Shown: positions 7,865 to 17,146, counted from the first letter of the stretch. The stretch is 64,000 nucleotides of DNA from Cucumibacter marinus DSM 18995 (GCF_000429865.1 NZ_AUCR01000002.1:466988-530987); one strand, 5' to 3'. Notes: generated by a model not told the origin, from the letters alone. Made by a program: numbers and translations.

Positions 7865-9844
7865 CTACAGCGTGATGCGGTAGATGCCGAAGCCGGCTTC
7901 GTTGGTTTCGCCGGTCGGTTCGATATCGACGGCGGTGACGTCGGAAACGTGGTCGGCGCCCTTGGGGCCGGTCTCGAACAGAACGGTGGTCCCATCAAGC
8001 GGAGCCAGCGACCAGTTGCTGTCGGCGCTGGGGTTGATGGTGCCGTTTTCGACGATATAGCGCACGATGATGTCGCGGTTGGTGTCGGGGCCGACAAAGA
8101 TGATGGTCGAGCCATCGGCACCCGGGAAATGGCCACCCCCACCGGCGCGGTAGTTGTTGGTCGCGACGACGAATTTCTGATTCGGATCAATCGGTTCGCC
8201 GTTGAACTTGAGATCGACGATGCGGCTGGCATCGGCATTCACAACATTGCCGTCACGGTCATATTTGGCCGGCTGGGACACGTCGATCTGGTAGGTCACC
8301 CCGTCGATGACGTCGAAATTATAGGACGGCATGTCCGGGTTGATGAGAGGCTGATCGGTGCCGCCGACCTCGACCTGGTTGAACATGCCGGCCGAACGCT
8401 CGAGCCATTCCTTGACCAGGCCACCGTCGATCAGCACGGCGCGGATGGTGTTGGGATAGAGGTAGAGGTCGGCCACGTTCTTGATGGCGACCGGGCCGAC
8501 AGGAACGTCGGTATAGTAGTCCGGGCCACCGCGGCCACCGGCCTTGAACGGCGCGGCTGCGGACAGGATCGGCAGGCCTTCCCACTCGGTGCCCTGCATC
8601 ATCTGTTCGATGTACCAGGTCTGGGCCTTGGAGACGATCTGAACGGACGGATCGTCGGCGACCAACGCGAAGTAGGAATGCAGCGGGGCCGAGGTTTCGC
8701 CGACTGCCCGACGGACATAGGCGAGCGTCTCTTCATGGGTCTGTTCGACCGACGCAAGGACCGGGGCGACCGATTCAACGAGCGCGATGGTCTGGCCGTC
8801 TTCACGCTTGGAGATCGGGCGGGCCTCGGAAACGTGGCTTGCGACGGCCCATTTGCCATCGGCATTGCGCTCGAGCATGAGATCGATCAGGCCCATATGC
8901 GAGCCCCAGAAGCCGCCCATGACAGCGGGCTTGCCCATCAGGGTGCCGGCTTCGTTGTCGACGCCTTCGATATCGGGGTAATTGCCCGGGAAGACCAAGT
9001 GGTGGTGGCCGGTGAACACGACGTCGATACCGTCAACGCCTGCCAGATAGAGCGAGGCGTTTTCCATGCCGTCGGTATGGCCGCCGCCGGCGATGCCGGA
9101 GTGGGAGAGGGCGACGATCAGGTCACAACCTTCTTCCTTCATCTGCGGGATATAGGCCTTTGCGGTTTCGACGATGTCACGGGTGATGACATTGCCGGTC
9201 AGGTGCTGGCTGTCCCAGGTCATGATCTGGGGCGGCACGAAACCGATGAAACCGATCTTGATGGTCGAGGTTTCGCCGGCACCATCGGTGATCTGCTTGT
9301 CGAGAATGGTGTAGGGCTTGATCAGGGTCTTGTCGTCTAGCGGGTTGCTGGCCAGCGTGTCGCCGACCGCGATATTGGCGCAAACGAAGGGGAAACCGGC
9401 GCCGGCCAGAGAGGCGGTCAGGAATTCGAGGCCGTAATTGAATTCGTGGTTGCCCAGCGTTGCCACATCGTATCCCAACGCGTTCATGGCCGCGATGGTG
9501 GGGTGCAATTCGCCGTCCTTCACACCCCGCTCATAAGCGACATAGTCGCCCATCGGGTTGCCCTGGATGAGGTCGCCATTGTCGAGCAGCATCGAGTTGG
9601 TGGCTTCCGCGCGAATGCCCTCGATCAGCGCGGCGGTGCGCGCCAGGCCCATGGTGTCGTTGGGGGCGTCGGCATAATAGTCATAAGGATAGATGGCAAC
9701 GTGGATATCGGTGGTTTCCATCAGGCGCAGATGCGCCTGACCGGCGGCGGCGTTGGCCGAAAAGGGATGCAGTGCGATCAGCGCGCCGGCGCTCGCGGTG
9801 CCGGCAAGAAACGTCCGGCGGGAAAGATTTTTGTGAAACAGCAT
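7865..9844 (-). CDS. cpdB: 2',3'-cyclic-nucleotide 2'-phosphodiesterase/3'-nucleotidase, Tat-exported
   Basis: A periplasmic bifunctional enzyme that opens 2',3'-cyclic nucleotides and then removes the 3'-phosphate, scavenging nucleosides and phosphate from RNA breakdown. It has 659 residues. The N-terminus carries a twin-arginine signal (SRRTFLAG followed by a hydrophobic stretch and SANAAAG). The metallophosphoesterase domain shows [40 protein letters not shown] and TGHHH metal ligands. The C-terminal 5'-nucleotidase domain contains [13 protein letters not shown] and the substrate-stacking region. The ATG at 9844 has GAGG upstream. It is a single gene with its own terminator. Confidence 0.94.
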   Translation of the reverse strand: MLFHKNLSRRTFLAGTASAGALIALHPFSANAAAGQAHLRLMETTDIHVAIYPYDYYADAPNDTMGLARTAALIEGIRAEATNSMLLDNGDLIQGNPMGDYVAYERGVKDGELHPTIAAMNALGYDVATLGNHEFNYGLEFLTASLAGAGFPFVCANIAVGDTLASNPLDDKTLIKPYTILDKQITDGAGETSTIKIGFIGFVPPQIMTWDSQHLTGNVITRDIVETAKAYIPQMKEEGCDLIVALSHSGIAGGGHTDGMENASLYLAGVDGIDVVFTGHHHLVFPGNYPDIEGVDNEAGTLMGKPAVMGGFWGSHMGLIDLMLERNADGKWAVASHVSEARPISKREDGQTIALVESVAPVLASVEQTHEETLAYVRRAVGETSAPLHSYFALVADDPSVQIVSKAQTWYIEQMMQGTEWEGLPILSAAAPFKAGGRGGPDYYTDVPVGPVAIKNVADLYLYPNTIRAVLIDGGLVKEWLERSAGMFNQVEVGGTDQPLINPDMPSYNFDVIDGVTYQIDVSQPAKYDRDGNVVNADASRIVDLKFNGEPIDPNQKFVVATNNYRAGGGGHFPGADGSTIIFVGPDTNRDIIVRYIVENGTINPSADSNWSLAPLDGTTVLFETGPKGADHVSDVTAVDIEPTGETNEAGFGIYRITL

Positions 9845-10031
9845 GGCCTCATCCTCGGGGGCAATTGATCGAGTGGGTTCGCGGCGCGGAACGCCGGTAC
9901 AAGCTCGACCGTGTGGCCAACCCGGATGGACAAGGTGTGGTCTCGGTCGCGCTGTGACGCGCTTTTCCCGCTACCGTGTGAAGAGCGTATGACGCCGCGT
10001 GCCCTTGCTCAATGAAAATTTGTCCAAGCGG

Positions 10032-10490
10032 TCAAAGATAAAGCTTGAAGCCCTCGTGTGACGGCTCGAATCCGAGGCGCCCGTAAAAGCGGTGGGCCTC
10101 GGTACGTTTCTTGTTCGAGGTGAGCTGGACGAGGCGGCAGCCACGCCGTTGCGCCAGTTCGATGGCGTGGCGGATCATGGCGCTGCCGATACCCTTGCCG
10201 CGCCGGCTCTCGCGGACATGGATGTTTTCCAGCAGGGCGCGGGTCATGCCGCGGCGCATGATGCCGGGAATGAAGGTGATCTGCATCGTGGCTACGACTT
10301 CGCCCTCCATTTCGCCCAGAACGATCTGATTGTTCGGGTCGGCCTCGATGGCGGCAAAGGCGGTCTGGTACTCATCGCTTTCCCAGTCCGCCGGATCGTC
10401 GGCCAGGGTCATCACGGCCCCGCCCAAAGTGAGTTCGATTATCGTGCGCACGTCTTCGCGCCGCGCTGCGCGGAAGGTGAGCTCAGGCAT
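10032..10490 (-). CDS. GNAT-family N-acetyltransferase
   Basis: A 152-residue acetyl-CoA-dependent acetyltransferase of the GNAT fold. The acetyl-CoA loop is RESRRGKGIGSAMIRHAIE, preceded by the β4 strand ALLENIHV and followed by CRLVQLTSNKKRTEAHRFYGRLGF, the typical C-terminal half. The acceptor is not predictable. The ATG at 10490 has GGAG eight bases upstream; the longer in-frame extension is not needed. It is divergent from the ypfJ-like gene. Confidence 0.85.
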   Translation of the reverse strand: MPELTFRAARREDVRTIIELTLGGAVMTLADDPADWESDEYQTAFAAIEADPNNQIVLGEMEGEVVATMQITFIPGIMRRGMTRALLENIHVRESRRGKGIGSAMIRHAIELAQRRGCRLVQLTSNKKRTEAHRFYGRLGFEPSHEGFKLYL

Positions 10491-10600
10491 GGGCAGTCTC
10501 CGGTCTGTGCGTGACGCGCATGAAAGGGCTGGATTGGTTTGACTTTCTTTGCCGGTTGCGGTCAATCAGATATCGGTCGGAGGCGGCGTGTGAGGCGCAG

Positions 10601-11500
10601 ATGAAATGGCGAGGGCGGGCGCGTAGCGCCAATATCGAGGACCGGCGTCGCGGTTCCGCCGGATGGGCGCCGGGCACCAAACGCCGCCGCGTGGCACAGG
10701 GTGGCGCCGGCGGTATCGTCGTCATCGTCATTGTCATCTTCGGGGCTATTGCGCTGGGAATCGACCCCAGTGAAATCCTGCGCAGCCAGCCGGACCTGTT
10801 GCGCGATATCGGGGGTGGACAGGCCACGACCACCGGTCGCCCGGCTCCGGATGCGGGAGAGGAGGAGCTGGTCGATTTCGTCGGCGTGGTGTTGAAGGAA
10901 ACCGAGACCCTGTGGAGCGAAGTCTTCGCGCAGAACGGGATCGATTACTCGGCGCCGACGCTGGTGCTGATCGACAGCCGCGACCGATCAGGCTGCGGCA
11001 TTGCCGATCCCAACACCGGGCCGTTCTATTGTCCGGCGGACCAGAACATCTATCTCGACCTCGGGTTTTACGAGCAGCTTCGCGCGCGTTTCGGCGCGCC
11101 GGGTGATTTCGCCCAGGCCTATGTGATTGCGCATGAGGTGGGACACCACATCCAGAATCTCGTGGGGACGCTTGGGGACTTCAACCAGGCGCGGCAGAGC
11201 ATGCGGCCGGAAGAGGCCAATGCCTATTCGGTGCGGGTCGAACTCCAGGCCGATTGCTATGCCGGCATCTGGGCCTCCTATGCAGGGCGCGAAAACCTGC
11301 TCGAACGGGGCGATATCGCCGAAGCGTTGAACGCGGCGGAGCAGATCGGGGACGATGCGATCCAGATCCGGACCCAGGGTTATGCGGTGCCGCGGACCTT
11401 CAGTCACGGCACGTCCGAGCAGCGCCAGCGCTGGTTCCGACGCGGATTCGAGGCGCGCGAAGTCGCCGAATGCGATACGTTCGAGGTCGCCAATCCCTGA
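10601..11500 (+). CDS. ypfJ: YpfJ-family neutral zinc metallopeptidase
   Basis: A 299-residue membrane-anchored putative metallopeptidase. A basic N-terminus (MKWRGRARSANIEDRRR) is followed by one transmembrane segment at about 38-54 and then a periplasmic domain with the zinc motif HEVGH at 178-182 (AYVIAHEVGHHIQNLVG). Other family signatures are CGIADPNTGPFYCPADQ and RVELQADCYAGIWA, which supplies the third ligand region. The physiological substrate of YpfJ proteins is not established. The ATG at 10601 matches the family start; the upstream in-frame extension does not. The next gene's coding frame begins inside its 3' end. Confidence 0.9.
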   Translation: MKWRGRARSANIEDRRRGSAGWAPGTKRRRVAQGGAGGIVVIVIVIFGAIALGIDPSEILRSQPDLLRDIGGGQATTTGRPAPDAGEEELVDFVGVVLKETETLWSEVFAQNGIDYSAPTLVLIDSRDRSGCGIADPNTGPFYCPADQNIYLDLGFYEQLRARFGAPGDFAQAYVIAHEVGHHIQNLVGTLGDFNQARQSMRPEEANAYSVRVELQADCYAGIWASYAGRENLLERGDIAEALNAAEQIGDDAIQIRTQGYAVPRTFSHGTSEQRQRWFRRGFEAREVAECDTFEVANP

Positions 11501-13091
11501 GGTTCCTGACAGCCCGGGCATTCCCAGACGGCTGCATCTTGTGTGGTCGGGGCCGCGCATGCCGGAGAAGTTTGCGCGCATCTATCGGGCATGGCGCGAA
11601 TCCCATGCGGATTGGGAGATCACGCTTTACGACGCCGAGGCCATGCGGGCGATGGTCGAGATGCAATACCCGCAATATCTCGCCATCTATGATGCCTATC
11701 CGACATGGACGCATCGGGGGGATGTGTTCCGATATTGCGTGCTCAGCGCAAAGGGAGGTGTTTATGCCGATCTCGATGTCGAACCGCTCGGTCGCCTCGA
11801 TGATCTGATTGCGCAGAGCGAGATCTTTCTGGGGTGCGAACCGGCCTCCCACGGACACCGGTCGGGTGGCCTGCCTTACAATCTGGCGACGGCCTTTATG
11901 GGATCGGTGCAGGGGCACACGTTCTGGGATCATGCGATGTCCCGGCTTGAGCGGTGCGTCGGGCCGGATGTGGTCTGGTCCACAGGGCCAGGCTTTCTGT
12001 CCGGCGCGGCGCTGACGGCGCCGAGGGAGAGCCGGCCCGATGTTGTGGCACCGCGCTATTGGTCGCCGTTCGATGCCGCGGGCAAGCCGGTTGAAGACAC
12101 AGAAGACTATCTGGGACGGGTGGAAGAAGCCTTCCACGTGGTGGGCGCGGGCCGGGAGCCGATTGTGTCCCATCTCTGGTTTGGCAGTTGGATGAGCGTT
12201 TCATCGGATTACATGGATCGCCATTGGCTGCGGGCGCCCTCGCGCCTGAAATGGCGGTGGCGCGAAACACGTCATCCGGAACTGGCCGAGCGCGCCGGGC
12301 AGTTTCTCGACGGGCCGCGTGACTTTGACCGGCAGACCGGCGTTGCCGATACGGCTTTGGACGGCACTCTGGCGATCGCCGTGACCGTCGGGGGACAAAT
12401 TGCGGATGCCGAAGGATTTGCCCGGCAATTGGCGGCGCTCAAGAGCCCGGTGCCCGTCAAAGGCGTGGTCCTGGCTGTGGACGACGCCCAGGCCAACGGG
12501 GACGATGAGCACAGGCTCGAACGCGCCCTGTGCGCAGAGAATTTCCGGGTTGAGCGCGTTGGCATTGCCGGGGTGATGGGCAGGTTGGAGAGGTCGGCCG
12601 TGCTGGCTGATGCGGCGCTCGGTAAGGCTTCGGCGGAGGCAGACAGGGTGCTGCTCGTCGATGCCAATTGCAGCGATTTGCCTGCGTCGCTGATTGGCGA
12701 TCTTGCTTCTGCGGGTCGTGATATTGTCGCTCCGCGGGTCGAGACCCGGCAAACCGGCGAACTCGATCCCGGCAATGCGAGATACGGCATGGCGCCCGGC
12801 TTCAGGTCTCACTACCGGAACAGAATGGCGAAGGGCCTGACAGCGGAAGCGGTCGAGGACTACCGGATTGTGCTGGGCACCAATAAATCGCTCGACGTTT
12901 TGCCCGTCGACAGCGTTTCGCCGCGATGTTTGCTGGTCTCCAGCGAGGCGCTACGCAAGAGCGGAGCGGTTTTTGCGGGAGAGCCGATCGCCGGAACGGT
13001 GGGCGGGCTGGGTTTCGTGCAGAAATTGTTGCGGGGGCAGGGCACCGTGGCCGGTATGCCGAACGTGGTGGTGACCCATGCGGGATCCTGA
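11355..13091 (+). CDS. Two-domain glycosyltransferase: GT32/OCH1-like plus Anp1-like C-terminal domain
   Basis: The first domain (about residues 54-300 of this frame) is a DXD glycosyltransferase of the Gly_transf_sug (OCH1-like, GT32) family: IPRRLHLVWSG at the start, THRGDVFRYCVLSAKGG and the metal-binding DLD at 139-141. The second half resembles the Anp1 (GT62) group: VLLVDAN at 432-438, ASLIGDLASAGRDIVAPRV, then VDSVSPRCLLVSSEALRKSG and GMPNVVVTH; the usual aspartate of the DAD motif is asparagine here. The start is uncertain. The fold must begin before about 11518, but the only ATGs in frame (11355, 11382) lie inside ypfJ, and the next standard start (GTG 11541) would cut into the first β-strand. 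It overlaps the following gene by 14 bases. Confidence 0.75.
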   Translation: MRSRSGPRVMRCRGPSVTARPSSASAGSDADSRRAKSPNAIRSRSPIPEVPDSPGIPRRLHLVWSGPRMPEKFARIYRAWRESHADWEITLYDAEAMRAMVEMQYPQYLAIYDAYPTWTHRGDVFRYCVLSAKGGVYADLDVEPLGRLDDLIAQSEIFLGCEPASHGHRSGGLPYNLATAFMGSVQGHTFWDHAMSRLERCVGPDVVWSTGPGFLSGAALTAPRESRPDVVAPRYWSPFDAAGKPVEDTEDYLGRVEEAFHVVGAGREPIVSHLWFGSWMSVSSDYMDRHWLRAPSRLKWRWRETRHPELAERAGQFLDGPRDFDRQTGVADTALDGTLAIAVTVGGQIADAEGFARQLAALKSPVPVKGVVLAVDDAQANGDDEHRLERALCAENFRVERVGIAGVMGRLERSAVLADAALGKASAEADRVLLVDANCSDLPASLIGDLASAGRDIVAPRVETRQTGELDPGNARYGMAPGFRSHYRNRMAKGLTAEAVEDYRIVLGTNKSLDVLPVDSVSPRCLLVSSEALRKSGAVFAGEPIAGTVGGLGFVQKLLRGQGTVAGMPNVVVTHAGS

Positions 13092-14250
13092 TGTCATCGT
13101 GATCGGTGCCGGCGCGGCGGGCATGATGTGCGCCATCGAAGCCGGGCGCCGGGGGCGGCGTGTGCTGGTGCTCGAGCATAATCGCGAGCCCGGGGAGAAG
13201 ATCCGAATTTCGGGCGGTGGACGCTGCAACTTTACCAATCTCGGTGTGGCGGCGAACCGGTTCATCTCGGGCAATCCGAAGTTCGCCCTGTCGGCGCTCA
13301 AGCGTTTCGACCAGCACGATTTCATCGCCATGGTCGACGCCCATGGCATTGCCTGGCACGAAAAGACCCTAGGTCAGCTGTTCTGCGATGGGTCATCGCG
13401 CCAGATCATCGACATGCTGACCGGCGAACTGAGGGAAGCGGGCGTGGAAATGCGGACCGCGATCGAGGTCGAAAGCGTCGAGCGTATCAAGGACAGGTTC
13501 GTCGTTTCGACGAGCGAAGGAGTCTTCATGGCTGAGGCCCTGGTGGTGGCCGCAGGGGGCAAATCGATCCCGAAAATGGGGGCGAGTGGTTTTGGCTACC
13601 GGATCGCACAGCAATTCGGCCTGAAGCTTCGTGAAACCCGTCCGGGCCTCGTGCCGCTGACCTTCGAGCCGGGGTTTCGGGAGTTGACGGCGGACCTTTC
13701 CGGCGTAGGAATCGATGTGTCCATCTCGGGCGGCGGTGTGCGCTTCCGAGAGGCAATGCTGTTCACCCATCGCGGGCTGAGCGGGCCGGCGGTGCTGCAG
13801 ATCTCGAACCATTGGCGTGAAGGTGAAGAGATCATCATCGATCTGATGCCGGACGGCGACCCGCTCGAGGCGCTGAAATCGGCGCGCAAGGACAATCCCC
13901 GTCAACAGTTGGCCACGGCGCTATCGGGGGTGTTGCCGAAGCGGCTGGCGCAGCATTTTGCGGAGGGCGAAGCCCGGCGGATCGGCGAGATCGGGGACAA
14001 GGACCTGATCAGGGTCGGTGCAAGTCTGAGGGAATGGCGCGTGAAGCCGACCGGGAGTGAAGGCTACCGGACAGCGGAAGTGACGCTAGGCGGTGTCGAT
14101 ACCGATGGCCTTAATGCAAAGACATTGCAGGCCAAGGCCGTGCCCGGACTCTATTTCATCGGCGAAGTCGTCGATGTGACCGGCTGGCTCGGCGGATACA
14201 ATTTTCAGTGGGCCTGGAGCTCTGGTTGGGCCGCCGGACAAGTGGCCTGA
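13078..14250 (+). CDS. BaiN/HI0933-family NAD(P)/FAD-dependent oxidoreductase
   Basis: A 390-residue soluble flavoprotein. The N-terminus holds the FAD Rossmann motif VIVIGAGAAGMMCAIEAGRRG and the family-specific KIRISGGGRCNFTN; the second dinucleotide-contact segment is LVVAAGGKSIPKMGASGFGYRIA, and the C-terminal YFIGEVVDVTGWLGGYNFQWAWSSGWAAG closes the FAD domain. Related enzymes reduce unsaturated steroid or flavonoid intermediates or were called aminoacetone oxidases; the substrate here is unknown. The ATG sits inside the last codons of the glycosyltransferase gene (14-base overlap), so translation is likely coupled. The last 43 coding bases are the first part of a 103-bp tandem repeat. 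Confidence 0.9.
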   Translation: MRDPDVIVIGAGAAGMMCAIEAGRRGRRVLVLEHNREPGEKIRISGGGRCNFTNLGVAANRFISGNPKFALSALKRFDQHDFIAMVDAHGIAWHEKTLGQLFCDGSSRQIIDMLTGELREAGVEMRTAIEVESVERIKDRFVVSTSEGVFMAEALVVAAGGKSIPKMGASGFGYRIAQQFGLKLRETRPGLVPLTFEPGFRELTADLSGVGIDVSISGGGVRFREAMLFTHRGLSGPAVLQISNHWREGEEIIIDLMPDGDPLEALKSARKDNPRQQLATALSGVLPKRLAQHFAEGEARRIGEIGDKDLIRVGASLREWRVKPTGSEGYRTAEVTLGGVDTDGLNAKTLQAKAVPGLYFIGEVVDVTGWLGGYNFQWAWSSGWAAGQVA

Positions 14251-14451
14251 AGCCCACTGAGTTTTTGATGGCGTTTCGGCTTTCGCGCGGCGGGGCCGCG
14301 CGGCCTCACTGTGGGCCTGGAGCTCCGGCTGGGCGGCCGGACAAGTGGCCTGAAGCCCACTGAGTTTTTGATTGCGTTTCGGCTTTCGCGCGGCGGAGCC
14401 GCGCGGCCTCACTGTGGGCCTGGAGCTCTGGTTGGGCCGCCGGACAAGTGG
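14208..14451. repeat. 103-bp tandem direct repeat, about 2.4 copies, including the end of the flavoprotein gene
   Basis: Units begin at 14208, 14311 and 14414 (GTGGGCCTGGAGCTC...). The first 43 bases of unit 1 are the coding 3' end and stop codon of the preceding gene; units 2 and 3 repeat this coding tail downstream of the stop. Units differ by a few bases, and the third ends after about 38 bases. The period is not a multiple of three, so the copies add no protein. Confidence 0.9.
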
Positions 14452-14704
14452 TGTGACGCTTCTTACCCTCCCCCTTGCGGGGAGGGTGGGCCGGTGAAAC
14501 CGGTCCGGGTGGGGGTCATAAAAAAGCCCCAACTTCTTCCGGCGTGCAGTAATCCAGGGTTACCCCCACCCTGTCTCGCGACAGACTTGGCTTTCGCCAA
14601 GCCTTGCTCGCCGTCCCTCCCCGCAAGGGGGAGGGAGGGCGCTGTGCAGGACTTCCCGCCTCAGGATGACGATGGCGGGATCAGCGAGCGGTGGCGTGGG
14701 CTCG
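14251..14704. other. Repeat-filled spacer between convergent flavoprotein gene and carA
   Basis: These 454 bases carry the downstream copies of the 103-bp tandem repeat, the 170-bp nested inverted repeat, and about 70 bases before the carA stop in which I see nothing further. Apparent ORFs across it are products of the repeats and match no family. Confidence 0.7.
14466..14635. repeat. 170-bp nested inverted repeat (MITE-like intergenic element)
   Basis: The two ends are exact 21-base reverse complements (14466-14486 and 14615-14635), each internally pyrimidine/purine-rich around TTGCGGGG. Inside them a second pair of arms, GGGTGGGGGT at 14507-14516 and ACCCCCACCC at 14562-14571, also pairs. 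Small internal hairpins occur at 14490-14503, 14571-14584 and 14585-14602. No ORF or transposase is present. It lies between the 3' ends of two convergent genes. Confidence 0.85.
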
Positions 14705-15907
14705 TCAGCCGGCCTTGTCGAACTCGGCGACCGGCTCCATGCCCTTTTGCTCGCGCACCAGATTGATGAAGCGGCGGAACAGATAGTGGCTGTCCTGCGG
14801 GCCGGGTGAAGCCTCGGGGTGATGCTGGACGGAGAAGACCGGCTTGTCCGCAAGCCTGAGCCCGCAATTGGTGCCGTCGAACAGAGATTTGTGAGTCTCT
14901 TCAACGCCCTCGGGCAAAGAGTTGGTGTCGACCGCAAAGCCGTGATTCATCGACACGATCTCGACCTTGTCGGTGGTGAAATCCTTGACCGGGTGATTGG
15001 CGCCGTGATGGCCCTGATGCATCTTGACGGTCCGGGCGCCGAGCGCGATGGCCAGCAGCTGGTGGCCAAGGCAGATGCCGAAGACCGGCTTGCCGCTCTC
15101 GACCAGCTTTTGAATGATCGGCACGGCATATTCACCGGTCGCGGCCGGATCGCCCGGACCGTTGGACAGGAAGATGCCATCGGGGTTGAGCGCCAGGATG
15201 TCTTCGGCGCTGGTATGGGCATTGACCACGGTCACCCTGGCACCCTGATCGGCCAAGAGGCGCAGAATGTTGCGCTTGGCACCATAGTCGATGGCGACGA
15301 TATGCATGGGCGCATCGTCATTGGCACCGAAGCCTGTGCCCCACTGCCAGCTTGTCTGGTCCCAACCATGGGTCTTGGCGGTGGTGACGGTGTCGGCGAG
15401 ATCGAGACCCTCGAGGCCCGGAAACGCGTCGAGCTCGGCCTTGATGGCTGCGTCGTCGAACTTGCCATCGGGCGAATAGGCGATCACCGCGTCGGGCATG
15501 CCGGTCTCGCGGATGAGGGCGGTCAGGGCGCGGGTGTCGATGCCCGAAATGCCGATAATGCCGCGCGCCTTGAGCCAGGCGTCGAGATGGCTGACGGCGC
15601 GGTAGTTCGAGGGATCGGTGATATCGGCGCGGATCACGCAGCCGCGGGCGCCGGGCGCGCCATCCATATCAACGGTCTCGATGTCTTCGTCATTGGCGCC
15701 GACATTGCCGATATGCGGGAAGGTGAAGGTGATGATCTGGCCGGCATAGGACGGGTCGGTCAGGATCTCCTGGTAACCGGTCATCGCCGTGTTGAAGCAG
15801 ACCTCACCGGCGGCCTGGCCGACAGCGCCTATTCCGAAGCCCTCGAGGACCGTTCCGTCTCTCAGGATCAGGCGCGCGGTGAATTGGGGCTCGGTCCAGC
15901 CAGTCAT
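14705..15907 (-). CDS. carA: Carbamoyl-phosphate synthase small subunit (glutamine amidotransferase)
   Basis: CarA hydrolyses glutamine and channels ammonia to CarB. From the ATG at 15907 it is 400 residues. The N-terminal CPSase small domain is clear ([38 protein letters not shown]). The class I amidotransferase domain has the nucleophile in [17 protein letters not shown], the oxyanion strand LSNGPGDPA, and the His-Glu pair in [14 protein letters not shown] lies nine bases before the ATG; the TTG at 15913 is too close to it. yqeY is divergent, with about 180 bases between, an arrangement I associate with rhizobial genomes. Confidence 0.97.
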   Translation of the reverse strand: MTGWTEPQFTARLILRDGTVLEGFGIGAVGQAAGEVCFNTAMTGYQEILTDPSYAGQIITFTFPHIGNVGANDEDIETVDMDGAPGARGCVIRADITDPSNYRAVSHLDAWLKARGIIGISGIDTRALTALIRETGMPDAVIAYSPDGKFDDAAIKAELDAFPGLEGLDLADTVTTAKTHGWDQTSWQWGTGFGANDDAPMHIVAIDYGAKRNILRLLADQGARVTVVNAHTSAEDILALNPDGIFLSNGPGDPAATGEYAVPIIQKLVESGKPVFGICLGHQLLAIALGARTVKMHQGHHGANHPVKDFTTDKVEIVSMNHGFAVDTNSLPEGVEETHKSLFDGTNCGLRLADKPVFSVQHHPEASPGPQDSHYLFRRFINLVREQKGMEPVAEFDKAG

Positions 15908-16089
15908 TTGCAATGCTCCTGAAATGGGGTCGCGCGGAAACTAAGCGATGCCTCGGCTGTGGTCAATCACTCCTGTGAAAGTAAAAATCGTTGAATATCA
16001 ACGAGTTAAACATAAAGGAGAACGCGATTGGCTTTGCCGGTACGCTTGGGTATATGTGTGGTTCGCTCCAACTGCACAAGGAACGCTTT

Positions 16090-16542
16090 ATGCGTGACAG
16101 GATCAACGCGGCGCTGAAGCAGGCCGTGAAAGCGCGTGAGACGCGCCGGATGGCAACGCTGAGGCTGGTCAATGCGGCGATCAAGGATCGGGATATCGAC
16201 GCTCGCGGGGAGGGACGCGAAGCGGTAACCGACGAGGAAATCCTCGCCATCCTGCAAAAGATGATCAAGCAGCGCGAAGAAAGCGCGCGGATCTATGCCG
16301 AAAACGGCCGGGCCGAACTGGCCCAGCAGGAAAACGAAGAAATTGACATCATCCAGGAATTCCTGCCTCAACCGCTGAGCGATGAGGAGGTGGAGGCCGC
16401 GATCGACGAGGCGATTGCCGAGACCGGGGCCGAGAGCCTTCGCGATATGGGCAAGGTCGTCTCCGCGCTCAAGGCGAAGTTCCCCGGCCGGATCGATTTC
16501 GGCAAAGCGTCCAAGGTCGTCAAGGCGAAGCTGGCGAGCTGA
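16090..16542 (+). CDS. yqeY: GatB/YqeY-domain protein
   Basis: A 150-residue stand-alone YqeY protein, homologous to the C-terminal tail domain of GatB/GatE, the tRNA-dependent amidotransferase subunit. Its role is not settled; tRNA binding is presumed from homology. Typical segments are MATLRLVNAAIKDRDI, ILQKMIKQREESARIY, EEIDIIQEFLPQPLSDEEV and DMGKVVSALKAKFPGRIDFGKAS. I placed the start at the ATG at 16090, preceded by AAGGAACG; the upstream extension with a leading AT-rich stretch is leader. Its stop overlaps the next gene's ATG by one base. Confidence 0.9.
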   Translation: MRDRINAALKQAVKARETRRMATLRLVNAAIKDRDIDARGEGREAVTDEEILAILQKMIKQREESARIYAENGRAELAQQENEEIDIIQEFLPQPLSDEEVEAAIDEAIAETGAESLRDMGKVVSALKAKFPGRIDFGKASKVVKAKLAS

Positions 16543-17048
16543 TGGCCGGTGAGAGGGTGCAGGGCAGGGCAACACTGCGCCCGATGACCGAGGCCGAATT
16601 CGAGGCCTGGAAAGGGCCTGCCATCAAGGCCTATGCGGACGACAAGTCCCGGTCGCTCAATATCAGCGACCAGGAAGCCATGGCGCTTTCGGTCGACTCC
16701 TTCGACAAGGAGTTGCCGCAGGGCCTTGGAACAGAGAACAACTTCCTTTTCACGGCAAGGAACGAGGACGACACGCCGGTTGGCATGGCCTGGATCGCGG
16801 TCGACACCGCGCGTGGCGTCACCACCGCGTTTGTTTTCGACATTCTGATCGAGGAGCCCTATCGCGGACACGGTTATGGCGGGTCCGTGATGTTGGCCCT
16901 CGAGGAAGAAGCCCGCAAGCATGGCGCGACGCGCATGGGCCTGCATGTCTTCGGCGACAATCCGCGCGCGCAGGCGCTTTATGAACGCATCGGCTACAAG
17001 GTGACCGACGTTTCCATGGCCAAGGAAATCGGCCTTAGGGGACGCTGA
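16542..17048 (+). CDS. GNAT-family N-acetyltransferase
   Basis: A 168-residue acetyltransferase, translationally coupled to yqeY by a TGATG overlap. It has an N-terminal helical region (AIKAYADDKSRSLNI), the β4-α3 acetyl-CoA loop FVFDILIEEPYRGHGYGGSVMLALEEEARKHG in overlapping pieces, and the C-terminal LHVFGDNPRAQALYERIGY typical of small GNATs acting on amino groups. The acceptor is unknown. The coupling suggests shared expression with yqeY, not necessarily shared function. Confidence 0.87.
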   Translation: MAGERVQGRATLRPMTEAEFEAWKGPAIKAYADDKSRSLNISDQEAMALSVDSFDKELPQGLGTENNFLFTARNEDDTPVGMAWIAVDTARGVTTAFVFDILIEEPYRGHGYGGSVMLALEEEARKHGATRMGLHVFGDNPRAQALYERIGYKVTDVSMAKEIGLRGR

Positions 17049-17146
17049 CACTTGCCCGCTGCGCGTCCCGAGGACTGCGTCGAACCATGTTCTCGCCATA
17101 CCGACCGACCAAAGTCCGGTCGCGGCGAGGAGCGGAGTTCCGTGCG

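Noticed and set aside
7949-9340. Long plus-strand open frame of more than 460 codons opposite cpdB
   Set aside because: Its residues mirror the codon bias of the strongly supported cpdB on the other strand; it has no family motif and no Shine-Dalgarno. Similar long antisense frames oppose carB, rpoD, the OmpA gene, glgB/glgC and pgm.
14208-14451. CRISPR-like array
   Set aside because: The 103-bp units are contiguous with no spacers, and one unit is coding sequence; no cas genes are present.
1-15907. carA and carB separated by 13 kb as a novelty
   Set aside because: Unlinked carA and carB are, to my knowledge, usual in rhizobia and relatives.
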